DNA of 64,000 bases from JANYCO01 sp035535995 (GCA_035535995.1 DATLOZ010000027.1:137848-201847); one strand, 5' to 3'. Positions 52,067-60,952 are shown, numbered from the stretch's first letter. Translations and numbers: made by a program. Notes: generated by a model not told the origin, from the sequence alone.

Positions 52067-52363
52067 ATGGGAGAATTATCCATAAAAATCAGGATTGTAG
52101 ACAGAGATTACCCGATGAGGGTAAGCACTGACGATCAGGACAAGGTCAGACTTGCCGGAAAGCAATTAAACGACAAGATCAGAACGTTTAAGGAGCAATT
52201 TGGCGTGGAAGACAAGCAGGACCTACTTGCTATGGTGGCTTTTGACGCGGCAGTTGAAATAGTAAACGCCTCAGAACAGGAAACTTACAATGCATCCAAC
52301 ACCGCTTTGCTTTCTAAAATAGCAGAACTCGATGCCTTGGTTTCCGCAGCGCTCTCCGACTGA
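52067..52363 (+). CDS. zapA: Cell division protein ZapA
   Basis: A 98-residue FtsZ-ring-stabilising protein: the N-terminal beta segment ELSIKIRIVDRDYPMRVS, then VRLAGKQLNDKIRTFKEQFG and a helical C-terminal part for dimer/tetramer formation. Length is normal. Located between the coiled-coil gene and rny, an order conserved in this phylum. Confidence 0.9.
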   Translation: MGELSIKIRIVDRDYPMRVSTDDQDKVRLAGKQLNDKIRTFKEQFGVEDKQDLLAMVAFDAAVEIVNASEQETYNASNTALLSKIAELDALVSAALSD

Positions 52364-52437
52364 CTATTACTATCATTTCCCACATACATTTGTTAGATCC
52401 ATTCTGCTGTTAAGTTAACCCATTAACCAAACACTTT

Positions 52438-54000
52438 ATGGACATATCGTTAATCGTAATTTCCGGAGTCGCCGGAATAGTAATTGGAGTGATCATCGGC
52501 AGGATTATGCTCCAAAAAGTAATGAAGAAATCGGAAGAGGATGCTAAGGAAAAAGCCCGTTTGATCATCAAAGAAGCCGAGCTGAAAGGTGAAACCGTCA
52601 AAAACGATAAGATCCACGAAGCGAAGGAAAAATACCTGAAACTGAAGGCTGAATTTGAAGACGAAGTTAATAAAAAGAAAAACATCATCATTCAGAACGA
52701 AAACAAGATCAAACAAAGAGAGCAGACCGTTTCCAAACAGATCGAGCAAAATACCCGCAAAGAAGCTGAGCTGGAAAGTATGAAAGAAAACCTGGCTGCC
52801 CAGCTGGAGATCGTGAACAAGCGAAAAGACGACGCCGAAAAATTAAGACTCTCTCAGGTCTCCCAGTTAGAAAAAATTGCCAACCTTTCTGCAGAAGAAG
52901 CCAAAAACCAATTGGTAGAGGCACTCAAAGAAGAAGCCCGCTCTAAAGCTTCTGCTCATATCAAGGACATTGTAGAAGAAGCTAAAATGACGGCTACCAA
53001 AGACGCCAAGAAGGTAGTCATTGAAACACTTCAAAGAACTGCTACCGAGCATGCCGTTGAAAACTGTGTTTCTATTTTCAACATTGAAAACGACGACATC
53101 AAAGGAAAGATCATCGGTCGTGAGGGTAGAAATATCCGTGCGCTGGAAGCCGCTACCGGCGTAGAGATCATCGTAGACGATACCCCGGAAGCGATCATTA
53201 TCTCCGGTTTCGACCCTGTGCGCCGCGAAGTGGCACGTCTTTCCCTGCACCGCCTGGTACAGGATGGCCGTATTCACCCGGCTAGAATTGAAGAGATCGT
53301 TGCCAAAACCTTTAAAAATATTGAAGAAGAAATCATCGAGATCGGTGAGAAAACAGTGATCGACCTTGGTATTCACGGGCTGCATCCTGAACTGATCAAA
53401 ATGGTGGGAAGAATGCGTTTCCGTTCTTCCTACGGACAAAACCTACTGCAACACTCCCGCGAAGTAGCGCGCCTTTGCGCTACCATGGCTTCGGAGCTGG
53501 GCTTGAACGCCAAACTGGCCAAGCGCGCCGGGTTACTACACGATATCGGAAAAGTATCTCCCGACGAACCAGAATTGCCACACGCGATCCTCGGTATGGA
53601 GCTGGCAAAAAAATACAAGGAAAATGCAGAGATCTGCAACGCGATCGGCGCGCACCACGACGAGATCGAAATGACTTCCCTTATCTCTCCCATCGTACAG
53701 ATCTGCGATGCTATCTCAGGTGCCCGTCCAGGCGCAAGACGTGAGGTAATGGAATCGTATATCAAACGTCTGAAAGATCTTGAAATCCTGGCCATGTCGT
53801 TTGACGGTGTCACCAAATGTTACGCTATCCAGGCGGGTCGCGAGCTGCGTGTGTTGGTAGATGCAGAAAATGTTTCCGATGAAAAAGCAGGAATGCTGTC
53901 TTTTGAGATTTCTAAAAAGATCGAAAACGATATGCAGTATCCAGGCCAGATCAAAGTAACAGTGATCCGCGAAATGAGAGCTGTGAGCTACGCGAAATAA
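52438..54000 (+). CDS. rny: Ribonuclease Y
   Basis: Membrane-anchored endoribonuclease that starts mRNA decay. The 520-residue protein has an N-terminal membrane helix (about 4-24), a long coiled coil (about 30-200), a KH domain (GKIIGREGRNIRALEAATGVEIIVDD, about 225-260), and an HD domain with the metal motif LLHDIGK (near 365) and AHHDE. Length is normal and all motifs are intact. A strong terminator follows. Confidence 0.97.
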   Translation: MDISLIVISGVAGIVIGVIIGRIMLQKVMKKSEEDAKEKARLIIKEAELKGETVKNDKIHEAKEKYLKLKAEFEDEVNKKKNIIIQNENKIKQREQTVSKQIEQNTRKEAELESMKENLAAQLEIVNKRKDDAEKLRLSQVSQLEKIANLSAEEAKNQLVEALKEEARSKASAHIKDIVEEAKMTATKDAKKVVIETLQRTATEHAVENCVSIFNIENDDIKGKIIGREGRNIRALEAATGVEIIVDDTPEAIIISGFDPVRREVARLSLHRLVQDGRIHPARIEEIVAKTFKNIEEEIIEIGEKTVIDLGIHGLHPELIKMVGRMRFRSSYGQNLLQHSREVARLCATMASELGLNAKLAKRAGLLHDIGKVSPDEPELPHAILGMELAKKYKENAEICNAIGAHHDEIEMTSLISPIVQICDAISGARPGARREVMESYIKRLKDLEILAMSFDGVTKCYAIQAGRELRVLVDAENVSDEKAGMLSFEISKKIENDMQYPGQIKVTVIREMRAVSYAK

Positions 54001-54019
54001 ATAGCTGAAAATTTATAGA

Positions 54020-54058
54020 ACAGGGAACGGTTTCAGGACAGTTCCCTGTTTTGTTTTT
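54020..54058 (+). terminator. Terminator after rny
   Basis: Stem ACAGGGAAC / GTTCCCTGT, 12-base loop, then TTTGTTTTT. Confidence 0.9.
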
Positions 54059-54157
54059 AAGCGTTACCTTTTAAGAAAAAAAGGAATTAACAGGAGTACC
54101 ATTATAGCTACACCTATAAGTTTTTAAAACTTTATAGTCATTTGTAAAAATTAAGTT

Positions 54158-54424
54158 ATGGCTAAGATCAGCATGTTCAATTTATCCAAAAACACTGAAT
54201 TTCAGTTCCACCCTTTCCGGTCGCTGGAGACACCTTACCTGACTTTGCAGAAACCTTTCTCCGAGCTCTATACCGATTTTTCTCTTTTCGTACTTCCTTA
54301 CGATGAGCTTTTGAAAACGCCTTATGAAACATTGAAAAATTCATTTTCAGAAATTTACCTCGATTATCAAAAACTGATCACGCCTTATCAGTCGCTGGAT
54401 ACAGGGTATAAATCTGTTTTATAA
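54158..54424 (+). CDS. Small protein with two tandem repeats of about 33 residues
   Basis: An 88-residue protein. The two repeats are about residues 24-56 (TPYLTLQKPFSELYTDF ... LPYDELLK) and 57-88 (TPYETLKNSFSEIYLDY ... TPYQSLDTGYK), sharing TPYxTLxxxFSExYxDY followed by a second PYxxL. No signal peptide or membrane segment. I do not recognise the family. The aromatic and Leu pattern suggests helical-repeat packing. The ATG is supported only by the frame and the repeat structure. Confidence 0.65.
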   Translation: MAKISMFNLSKNTEFQFHPFRSLETPYLTLQKPFSELYTDFSLFVLPYDELLKTPYETLKNSFSEIYLDYQKLITPYQSLDTGYKSVL

Positions 54425-54478
54425 TACTGGATCTTTAACTAGAAATTTTACCTCCCTCGATATGGGATTAATAGTATC

Positions 54479-54513
54479 CAAAATTTCATAATTCAAAACT
54501 TAAAATTTTCATA
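54479..54513. repeat. Heptamer repeat family E, copy 2
   Basis: Blocks CAAAATT, TCATAAT, TCAAAAC, TTAAAAT, TTTCATA, the reverse-complement words of the copy at 46060-46094. It ends in a TATCTTG element (54512-54518), the probable -7 of the next gene, five bases before its ATG. Confidence 0.5.
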
Positions 54514-54523
54514 TCTTGCGGTA

Positions 54524-55636
54524 ATGCGCGATTGGTTATATAAAGCCGTTTTCTTTTTAGTATTGCTTCTGAGCTCAATGCAAAATGTCTATTCGCAGGC
54601 TTTTTGCAAATCTACCTATACGCTCACTCCAAGAATTCATTATGGTGCCATCATAAGAACTTCCAAAGAAGTGGCGCATTTGACAGATCAACATGTGCCA
54701 GCTTTTGAATTAGATCTTAACAAACAAACCAAAGGAAATCTTGGTTGGCAGCAGGAATATCACTATCCTCAGGTAGGCTATTCGCTGATGTACTTCCGGT
54801 TCGATCCGCAGAAACCGATCGGTAATGCGCTGGCGCTCTTTATCCATGCAGGCAAAAGCTTTTATAAAGCGCACCGTACCAATTTCCAATGGAGAATTGG
54901 GTTTGGCCTGGCGTACGTAGAAAAACGTTTTCAGGTACAACATAATTTTCGTAACGATGTCATTTCGCAAAAAATAAATTTTACGATCAACGGACAGCTC
55001 AATTATAACATCATGCTTTCGCGCAACGTGATGTTCAATTTTGGCATCGGGCTGTTTCATATTTCAAACGGAGCACTCAAAAGACCGAATTTTGGGATCA
55101 ATATTCCTACCGCTCATGCTGGCATTGGCATAAACATTATCAAAGGCGAAGATGAATACCGCCGCGACCGCGACAGTGTAGGCCGTATAAAACGAACCAC
55201 GCATTTGCATGTAGGATCTTTTATGGGATTGAAAGAAGTATATCCTGTCAATGGCCCGAAATATTTTCTTGGTGGATTGAATGCCGTAGTGGAACGAAGA
55301 CTAAATCATAAAAGCGGGATCAATATAGGAATCGATCTTTCTTACGATCATTCGAAAAAATCTGAGATTGTCTACGATTCAGTGGACATTTCCAATACAT
55401 TCATCCACCGCGCTCAAGCGGGCGTGATCGCAGGGCACGAGCTTTATCTCCATCGATTGAGCTTGCTTACGCAGATGGGTGTTTATCTGTATGATCCTTC
55501 ACATCTGGATCGAAGAATTTATCAAAAAGTTGGCTTTAAATATTATCTCACAAAAAGATTCTACGTCAACATGACACTTAAACTAAATCTCGGTGTAGCC
55601 GATTGGATCGAATGGGGAGGAGGATTCAGATTATGA
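54524..55636 (+). CDS. PagL-like lipid A deacylase / acyloxyacyl hydrolase
   Basis: A 370-residue outer membrane barrel protein with a signal peptide (about 1-24, ending VYSQ). The segment FHISNGALKRPNFGINIP near residues 178-195 carries the HxSN active-site pattern of PagL-type enzymes, which remove an acyl chain from lipid A. It is longer than enterobacterial PagL (about 190 residues), as usual for this phylum. The next gene starts inside its stop codon (ATGA), so the two are translated together. Confidence 0.82.
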   Translation: MRDWLYKAVFFLVLLLSSMQNVYSQAFCKSTYTLTPRIHYGAIIRTSKEVAHLTDQHVPAFELDLNKQTKGNLGWQQEYHYPQVGYSLMYFRFDPQKPIGNALALFIHAGKSFYKAHRTNFQWRIGFGLAYVEKRFQVQHNFRNDVISQKINFTINGQLNYNIMLSRNVMFNFGIGLFHISNGALKRPNFGINIPTAHAGIGINIIKGEDEYRRDRDSVGRIKRTTHLHVGSFMGLKEVYPVNGPKYFLGGLNAVVERRLNHKSGINIGIDLSYDHSKKSEIVYDSVDISNTFIHRAQAGVIAGHELYLHRLSLLTQMGVYLYDPSHLDRRIYQKVGFKYYLTKRFYVNMTLKLNLGVADWIEWGGGFRL

Positions 55637-56376
55637 AAAAAGAAAAATATTTTCATCTGATGCTTATTATTTTTTCCCTGTTGCTCTTCAATCAATGCAG
55701 CAAAGAGAAAACTTTCGACTGTGTCAAAAGTACCGGGGATATTCAAAAAGAAAACCGCTACTTCGAAAATTTTTCAGCGCTTTATATTGAGGACAATATT
55801 AATGTGATCCTCGTGCAAAGCATGCCTGGCAAGATCGTGGTAGAAGCCGGAGACAATCTCTTACCTAAGATCAAATGTGTGCAGCACGGAGATACGTTAA
55901 AAATTCAAAATAAAAATACTTGCAACTGGGTAAGAAGTTATAAAAAACCGATGAACGTCTATGCTGGAGTAGATCAAATCAAATTGATCTACCAGGTAGG
56001 CTATGGAAAGATCAGTACTGAAGCGCTACTGGTGACAGATACGATGAGAATTTCTACGATCAGTTTCGGTGAAGTGGATCTGAATCTTCAAACAAATTTT
56101 ATCGGCTTCATGTCTGATGACCACGCTACCTTAAAAATATCAGGAAGCGCACATCTTTCCGCCGGATCCTGCTTTCGCAATGCTTCTGTAGATACAGGAG
56201 GATTGAAAGTACCCTGGATCTATCTCACCAGCAAATCGCTTGTGGATGCCACTATTTATGCGGATAGTCTAGCACAGATTGATATTTTCGGTGATGGAAA
56301 TGTGATCTGCAAAGGTTCACCGCTCTATACGCAGTATAGACATCTTGCAGGCAAGGGAAGCATGTCTTATCAATAA
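55633..56376 (+). CDS. DUF2807 (head-GIN domain) lipoprotein
   Basis: A 247-residue lipoprotein (lipobox LLFNQC, Cys near residue 20) followed by a DUF2807 right-handed beta-helix-like domain (ENINVILVQSMPGKIVVEAGDNLLPKIKC, then repeated short beta strands). The family is common in Bacteroidota and described as a putative autotransporter-like adhesin; its role is not known. The ATG overlaps the previous stop (ATGA), so I use 55633, and an upstream in-frame ATG at 55603 inside the previous gene was not chosen. Confidence 0.85.
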   Translation: MKKEKYFHLMLIIFSLLLFNQCSKEKTFDCVKSTGDIQKENRYFENFSALYIEDNINVILVQSMPGKIVVEAGDNLLPKIKCVQHGDTLKIQNKNTCNWVRSYKKPMNVYAGVDQIKLIYQVGYGKISTEALLVTDTMRISTISFGEVDLNLQTNFIGFMSDDHATLKISGSAHLSAGSCFRNASVDTGGLKVPWIYLTSKSLVDATIYADSLAQIDIFGDGNVICKGSPLYTQYRHLAGKGSMSYQ

Positions 56377-56419
56377 CTCCTGCGGCTTATTCAGCGCAAA
56401 ATATGCAAAAAACTTTTAG

Positions 56420-56539
56420 TTAAAGCGATTGATTTTTGCTTTGTGCTTTGTGAAAACTGTAGTTAGGCGTAGATTTTTTAGAAGCTCTGCAAGCAAATAG
56501 GGCGGCAGCGATCAACAATATGAGTGCAATGTTTTTCAT
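56420..56539 (-). CDS. Tiny lipoprotein (39 residues)
   Basis: A short ORF with a full lipoprotein signal: MKNIALILLIAAALFAC, lipobox LFAC with Cys17. The mature part is a short polar tail (RASKKSTPNYSFHKAQS). Such entericidin-like miniature lipoproteins occur in many Gram-negative bacteria. It lies downstream of the convergent LuxE-like gene on the same strand. No promoter was identified, so expression is unproven. Confidence 0.55.
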   Translation of the reverse strand: MKNIALILLIAAALFACRASKKSTPNYSFHKAQSKNQSL

Positions 56540-56565
56540 AGGATTAGTTTTATATTCTAATATAC

Positions 56566-57552
56566 TCAAGCGTACAATAAATTACAACCTCTCATTTCTG
56601 TATTATCCATTCTCCCCAGGATCTCAAATGTTCCGTCCTTATGCAGAAATGCCATATCCTGTATCTCTACAAATGCACAGGAGTCTATATTGGCAAGGTC
56701 AATGATGTTGAGTGCACCTCTTCCTTCTGGTCGAACATCGAAGGGATCGTTCACCTGACGGATCAGCATTTTCATCCAGGAAGGATTTTCGAAAATTCCG
56801 TTTCCACGCGAATAGGCCTGAGAAAGCAATTCGGTCATGCCATATTCGGAATGAATTTGCGAGACATTAAATGCATTTTGTAAAAAAAGATGCATTTCCG
56901 ATTTTACCATTTCTTCCCTTCGGCCTTTCATACCGCCGGTTTCCATGATGATAAAATCCGAAAGATCAGGACGCAGATCGGCCAGTTCCAGTAAGGCATA
57001 GGCTACGCCAAGCAACAACAATTTTTTATTTTGTTTCCGATAAAGAGGAAGATTTTGTAAAAAAGCATTATAATTAGTAGAAACAAAACCGGAATACGAA
57101 GAACCCGACTGCGCGATCAAATGATCGATCATATAGAGCAATGAGGAGTCAGGGTTTTCCTGGTAAGAAGGAAGCAAGGCCAGAATTATATAATCGGAAG
57201 GAGAACCGTACCGTTGGTTGAAGATCTCTGCAAACGTTTGTTCATATAAGCCGGGATCAGCGATATAATGTTTGCTGCGTAATGCTTTTTCGGTGGTGCC
57301 ACTGCTGTAAAAACAGCGTTGCGCATCGGTGGTACCTGTCATAATTTTTTCAGTTTTGTAAAAGGTGACAGGTAAAAAAGGAATATCGAAAATCGTATTT
57401 ACCTGCGCCGGCGTTTTTTTGACCATGGCCGCGTAGCGCGCGTATACAGGATTATTTGTATATTGGTAATTAAATAGAGCCAGAGCTTTTTTATTAAAAT
57501 TACTCTCGCTAATTTTATATAGTTCGTGGATGAAATTTTCCCGGAAATTCAT
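56566..57552 (-). CDS. LuxE/PaaK-like acyl-protein synthetase
   Basis: A 328-residue cytoplasmic adenylate-forming enzyme of the LuxE type. It shows the family's phosphate-binding loop FYSSGTTEKALRSKH (near residue 85) and the adenylation segment HSEYGMTELLSQAYS near 230. LuxE-type members activate fatty acids for transfer; in Bacteroidota the family is usually found near gliding or envelope lipid genes, but the substrate is unknown. The start at 57552 is preferred over an upstream in-frame ATG (57582) that overlaps the divergent gene's start codon. Confidence 0.85.
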   Translation of the reverse strand: MNFRENFIHELYKISESNFNKKALALFNYQYTNNPVYARYAAMVKKTPAQVNTIFDIPFLPVTFYKTEKIMTGTTDAQRCFYSSGTTEKALRSKHYIADPGLYEQTFAEIFNQRYGSPSDYIILALLPSYQENPDSSLLYMIDHLIAQSGSSYSGFVSTNYNAFLQNLPLYRKQNKKLLLLGVAYALLELADLRPDLSDFIIMETGGMKGRREEMVKSEMHLFLQNAFNVSQIHSEYGMTELLSQAYSRGNGIFENPSWMKMLIRQVNDPFDVRPEGRGALNIIDLANIDSCAFVEIQDMAFLHKDGTFEILGRMDNTEMRGCNLLYA

Positions 57553-57581
57553 CGTTAAATTTAAATAAATAAAGACAAACA

Positions 57582-58088
57582 TTGAATTCTATTCTTAAAT
57601 ATATACTCCCTATTCTGTTGGTCGTTGGTATTATTGAGGGATGTAAAAAACTTCCGCACTACAGCGATGTTCCGCAAATTGAATTTTCAGGGTTTGAAAT
57701 TTACCGCAATCACTACAACGTATTGAGCTTATCCTATGAAGACAGCGTGATCATCAAACTAAAATTCAAAGACGGGGATGGGGACCTGGGGCTGGACGAA
57801 GAAGATAAAAAAACCGATACGCTTCCAAATTTTGTAATGCAAAGTTATGTGAAAGTAAATTCTGTTTTTGTAGACTCCGTCAAGTACACTGGCCAGTTTC
57901 AACCACTCACCCTGAGTGCCAAGCAGATCAAAGGCCCGATAGAAGGTGAGCTACGTTATGTTCAACGTTTTTCCTACGCTGATTTTAATGCCAACGATAC
58001 TTTAAAATTTGATATCCATATCAAAGACAGAGCCGGTAACATAAGCAACACCGTGACCACCGATATTCTTGTCGTGAACTCTAATTAA
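57582..58088 (+). CDS. Lipoprotein of unknown function
   Basis: A 168-residue protein with a lipoprotein signal (ILPILLVVGIIEGC, Cys near residue 21) and a beta-rich mature domain containing LKFKDGDGDLGLDEEDKKTD, an acidic loop of the kind that often binds calcium. The start codon is TTG (57582). I do not recognise a family beyond 'Bacteroidota lipoprotein'. It is eight bases upstream of the DUF58 gene, so probably co-transcribed with it. Confidence 0.75.
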   Translation: MNSILKYILPILLVVGIIEGCKKLPHYSDVPQIEFSGFEIYRNHYNVLSLSYEDSVIIKLKFKDGDGDLGLDEEDKKTDTLPNFVMQSYVKVNSVFVDSVKYTGQFQPLTLSAKQIKGPIEGELRYVQRFSYADFNANDTLKFDIHIKDRAGNISNTVTTDILVVNSN

Positions 58089-58096
58089 CGATTCCT

Positions 58097-59002
58097 TTGA
58101 AAATAGACCTCGCCGAAATAAAGAAATTTGGAAACATCGAAATGCTGGCCAAGCAGCTCGTAGAAGGTTTTATCACAGGACTTCATAAATCTCCCTATCA
58201 TGGCTTTTCCGTAGAGTTTGCCGAACATCGCCTCTACAATGCAGGAGAAAGCACCCGTCATATCGATTGGAAAGTATTCGGTAAAACAGATAAACTTTTT
58301 ACCAAACGATACGAAGAAGAAACCAACCTTCGCTGCCAGATCTTACTCGATGTATCATCTTCCATGTATTACCCTGCTGAAAATAACGGCAAGATCACCT
58401 TCAGCATTTGCGCCGCCGCCTGCCTGGCTTACCTGTTGCAAACTCAACGCGATGCCGTCGGGATCACTACATTTGGCGAAGACATCGAACTTCAGACTCC
58501 TGTTAAATCTACACCAGGACATATTCACTCGCTTTTTCTTACGCTTGAAAATTTATTGAAACAAGTGCCAAAGGAAAAACAAACGTCTGTCGCCTCTGTC
58601 ATTCACAAGATTGCCGATAAAATGAATAAGCGCGCGCTGATCATCGTGTTCAGTGATATGTTTGAAAGCGGCGATGACAACCAGGCTTTGTTCCAGGCTC
58701 TCCAACACCTTAAACACAACAAGCACGAAGTGCTGCTGTTTCATGTGACCGATTCACGCACTGAAGAAGCATTTGAATTTGAGGATCGCCCTTATGAGTT
58801 TATCGATATTGAAAGCGGTGAAAAGGTAAAAGTCCAGCCTTCCGAGATCCGCGATTTTTATAAAGCAAGCTACCAACAGCTTCTACACGATCTCACCGTG
58901 AAGTGTATGCAATACAAGATCGATTTTATCGCCGCCGATATTAACAAAGGCTTTGATCAAGTGCTCTCCGCCTATCTGATCAAGCGGTCGAGAATGAAAT
59001 AA
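58097..59002 (+). CDS. DUF58 protein (VWA-like)
   Basis: A 301-residue DUF58 protein: GLHKSPYHGFSVEFAEHRLYNAGESTRHIDWKVFGKTDKLFTKRYEEETN (about 29-80) is the hallmark region, followed by LDVSSSMYYP, a MIDAS-like DxSxS motif of a VWA fold. These proteins usually act with a MoxR-type AAA+ ATPase as metal- or cofactor-insertion chaperones; the ATPase is not in this window. The start codon is TTG (58097); the stretch before the signature is normal. Confidence 0.9.
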   Translation: MKIDLAEIKKFGNIEMLAKQLVEGFITGLHKSPYHGFSVEFAEHRLYNAGESTRHIDWKVFGKTDKLFTKRYEEETNLRCQILLDVSSSMYYPAENNGKITFSICAAACLAYLLQTQRDAVGITTFGEDIELQTPVKSTPGHIHSLFLTLENLLKQVPKEKQTSVASVIHKIADKMNKRALIIVFSDMFESGDDNQALFQALQHLKHNKHEVLLFHVTDSRTEEAFEFEDRPYEFIDIESGEKVKVQPSEIRDFYKASYQQLLHDLTVKCMQYKIDFIAADINKGFDQVLSAYLIKRSRMK

Positions 59003-59007
59003 TTAAA

Positions 59008-59113
59008 TATAAGTTATGAATGTTGAGTTATGAATTATGAGTTTATTAACTCAGACTAATTTTTGTTACTCTCTATATAATTCATAACTCATAACTCAAA
59101 ATTCATAACTTCA
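59008..59113. repeat. Heptamer repeat family B, copy 6 (two arms)
   Basis: Left arm AAGTTATG-type units (AGTTATG, AATGTTG, AGTTATG, AATTATG, AGTTTAT). Right arm ATTCATA, ACTCATA, ACTCAAA, ATTCATA. It lies between two plus-strand genes (DUF58 and PhoH). Confidence 0.85.
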
Positions 59114-59199
59114 TTTTGTGGACTAAAAAACAGCAACATTCTTTTGAAAGATTCGTTTTAATTATATATTACCATCATTGAATTAATTCTTTTATTAGA

Positions 59200-60540
59200 A
59201 TGGCTAAAGCGAAAAAAGAGAAGAAGATTTTTGTACTCGATACATCTGTCATCATATACGACCACAATTCCATCAACAGTTTCCAGGAGCACGACGTCGC
59301 CATACCAATCACGGTGTTGGAGGAGCTTGATAATTTCAAGAAAGGGAACGACATTAAAAATTTTGAAGCACGCGAATTTATTCGATTCCTTGATAGTATT
59401 TCCGGAAGCAACCTGTTGCAGGAATGGATCCCGCTCAACGGTCCGAAAAGTGGAAACATGAAAGTGATCATGAACACCCACGGCGTAAAAGGCGTAGACG
59501 CCGAGCGTATCTTTGACGACCGGAAAGCTGACCATAAGATCATCAATGCTGCCATTAGTCTGCAACATGAATTTCCAGAAGCGAAAGTAGTTCTTGTTAC
59601 CAAAGACATTAACCTTCGTCTGAAAGCAAAATCACTTAATGTAACGGCTGAAGATTATACCACTGGTAAAATCAAGGATGTAGACAATCTTTACACCGGC
59701 AGTACGATCATCGAGGATATGAAAGCAGAAGTGATCAACGAGATCTACGAGCAGGGAAGCTGCGATACTTCTGCAATTCCGAAAGATGAGCTGCGGAACA
59801 ATCATTATTATATTTTAAAAAGCATGAAAAGTTCTGTGCTCGCGCATCACAATTCTGCCGAGCATAGGATCAAACATGTAGAGAAGAGAACGGTATACGG
59901 CATCAAGCCAAGAAATGCCGAGCAGACGTTTGCCATCGATGCTATTCTTGATCCTGCGATCAAACTGGTTTCGATCCAGGGAGTGGCGGGAACCGGAAAA
60001 ACCTTACTGGCATTGGCAAGCGCGTTGGAGCAAAGAAAAAATTTCAAACAAATTTATCTCGCCAGGCCAATTGTACCGCTTAGCAACAAAGACATCGGAT
60101 ATTTACCGGGTGATATCAAATCGAAGTTGAATCCATACATGGAGCCGCTGTTTGATAACCTTAAATTTATTCAAAATCAATTCCACGAAACTGACCAGGA
60201 TTATCAAAGGATCACGGAGATGGTGAATAAAGAAAAACTGGTGATCACGCCGCTAGCGTACATTCGTGGAAGAAGCTTGTCAAATATCTTCTTCATTGTA
60301 GACGAAGCGCAAAACCTGACACCTCATGAAGTGAAAACAATTATTTCCCGTGCAGGAGAAAATACCAAGATCATTTTCACCGGCGATATTTACCAGATTG
60401 ATACTCCTTATCTTGATTCACAAAGTAACGGCTTGTCATATATTATTGATCGATTGAAAGATCATCCGCTGTATTCGCATATCACATTGCAAAAAGGTGA
60501 GCGTTCAGAGCTGGCAAATCTGGCGAACGAACTGCTTTAA
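59200..60540 (+). CDS. PIN-PhoH ATPase (PhoH family, YlaK-like)
   Basis: A 446-residue protein with an N-terminal PIN nuclease domain (FVLDTSVIIYDHNS, about 12-150) and a C-terminal PhoH ATPase domain with Walker A GVAGTGKT (near 268) and Walker B FFIVDEAQN (near 370). This PIN-PhoH fusion is thought to unwind and cut RNA. The catalytic acidic residues of the PIN domain (DTS at 15-17, later D) appear present. Length is normal. Confidence 0.93.
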   Translation: MAKAKKEKKIFVLDTSVIIYDHNSINSFQEHDVAIPITVLEELDNFKKGNDIKNFEAREFIRFLDSISGSNLLQEWIPLNGPKSGNMKVIMNTHGVKGVDAERIFDDRKADHKIINAAISLQHEFPEAKVVLVTKDINLRLKAKSLNVTAEDYTTGKIKDVDNLYTGSTIIEDMKAEVINEIYEQGSCDTSAIPKDELRNNHYYILKSMKSSVLAHHNSAEHRIKHVEKRTVYGIKPRNAEQTFAIDAILDPAIKLVSIQGVAGTGKTLLALASALEQRKNFKQIYLARPIVPLSNKDIGYLPGDIKSKLNPYMEPLFDNLKFIQNQFHETDQDYQRITEMVNKEKLVITPLAYIRGRSLSNIFFIVDEAQNLTPHEVKTIISRAGENTKIIFTGDIYQIDTPYLDSQSNGLSYIIDRLKDHPLYSHITLQKGERSELANLANELL

Positions 60541-60542
60541 AA

Positions 60543-60613
60543 ATTATGAATGTTGAGTTATGAATTATGAGTTTATTTTATCTACTCGTTTACTAACTCA
60601 TAACTCAACATTT
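60543..60613. repeat. Heptamer repeat family B, copy 7 (two arms)
   Basis: Left arm AATTATG, AATGTTG, AGTTATG, AATTATG, AGTTTAT. Right arm ACTCATA, ACTCAAC, ATTTC. It fills the convergent gap between the PhoH and P-II genes. Confidence 0.82.
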
Positions 60614-60952
60614 CTAAAGCGCTTGGGCATCCTTCTCTCCTGAGCGGATCCTGTATACTTCATCTACCGTTGACACAAATATTTTTCCGTCGCCAATTTC
60701 TCCTGTTCTCGCGCTGTTTAAAATGCATTCCACAGTAGAATCTACTCTATCGTTTGTAATGACGATCGTAAGCTTAGTTCGGGCAATAGAGCCGAAATCG
60801 TATTCTACTCCACGATAAATAGTTTTTTCAACCTTTTGATTTCCTACTCCTTTCACATCTTCAAACGTAAAGAAATCAATACCGATTTTATGCAAAGCGT
60901 CTTTCACCTGGTAAAAATGAGAAGTACGAATAATGGCTTCAATCTTTTTCAT
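60614..60952 (-). CDS. P-II family nitrogen regulatory protein
   Basis: A 112-residue P-II trimer subunit that senses ATP/ADP and 2-oxoglutarate. The T-loop region reads GVGNQKVEKTIYRGVEYDFG with the Tyr of the YRGxEY segment kept. The C-terminal signature TGEIGDGKIFVSTVDEVYRIRSGE is intact. No amtB is adjacent; the next gene on the same strand upstream is pruA, which makes glutamate from proline. Typical length. Confidence 0.93.
   Translation of the reverse strand: MKKIEAIIRTSHFYQVKDALHKIGIDFFTFEDVKGVGNQKVEKTIYRGVEYDFGSIARTKLTIVITNDRVDSTVECILNSARTGEIGDGKIFVSTVDEVYRIRSGEKDAQAL

Noticed and set aside
1813..60613. Heptamer repeats as a CRISPR array or REP/BIME element
   Set aside because: There are no constant repeats with unique spacers, units are only 7 bases and degenerate, and there is no REP-associated transposase nearby.
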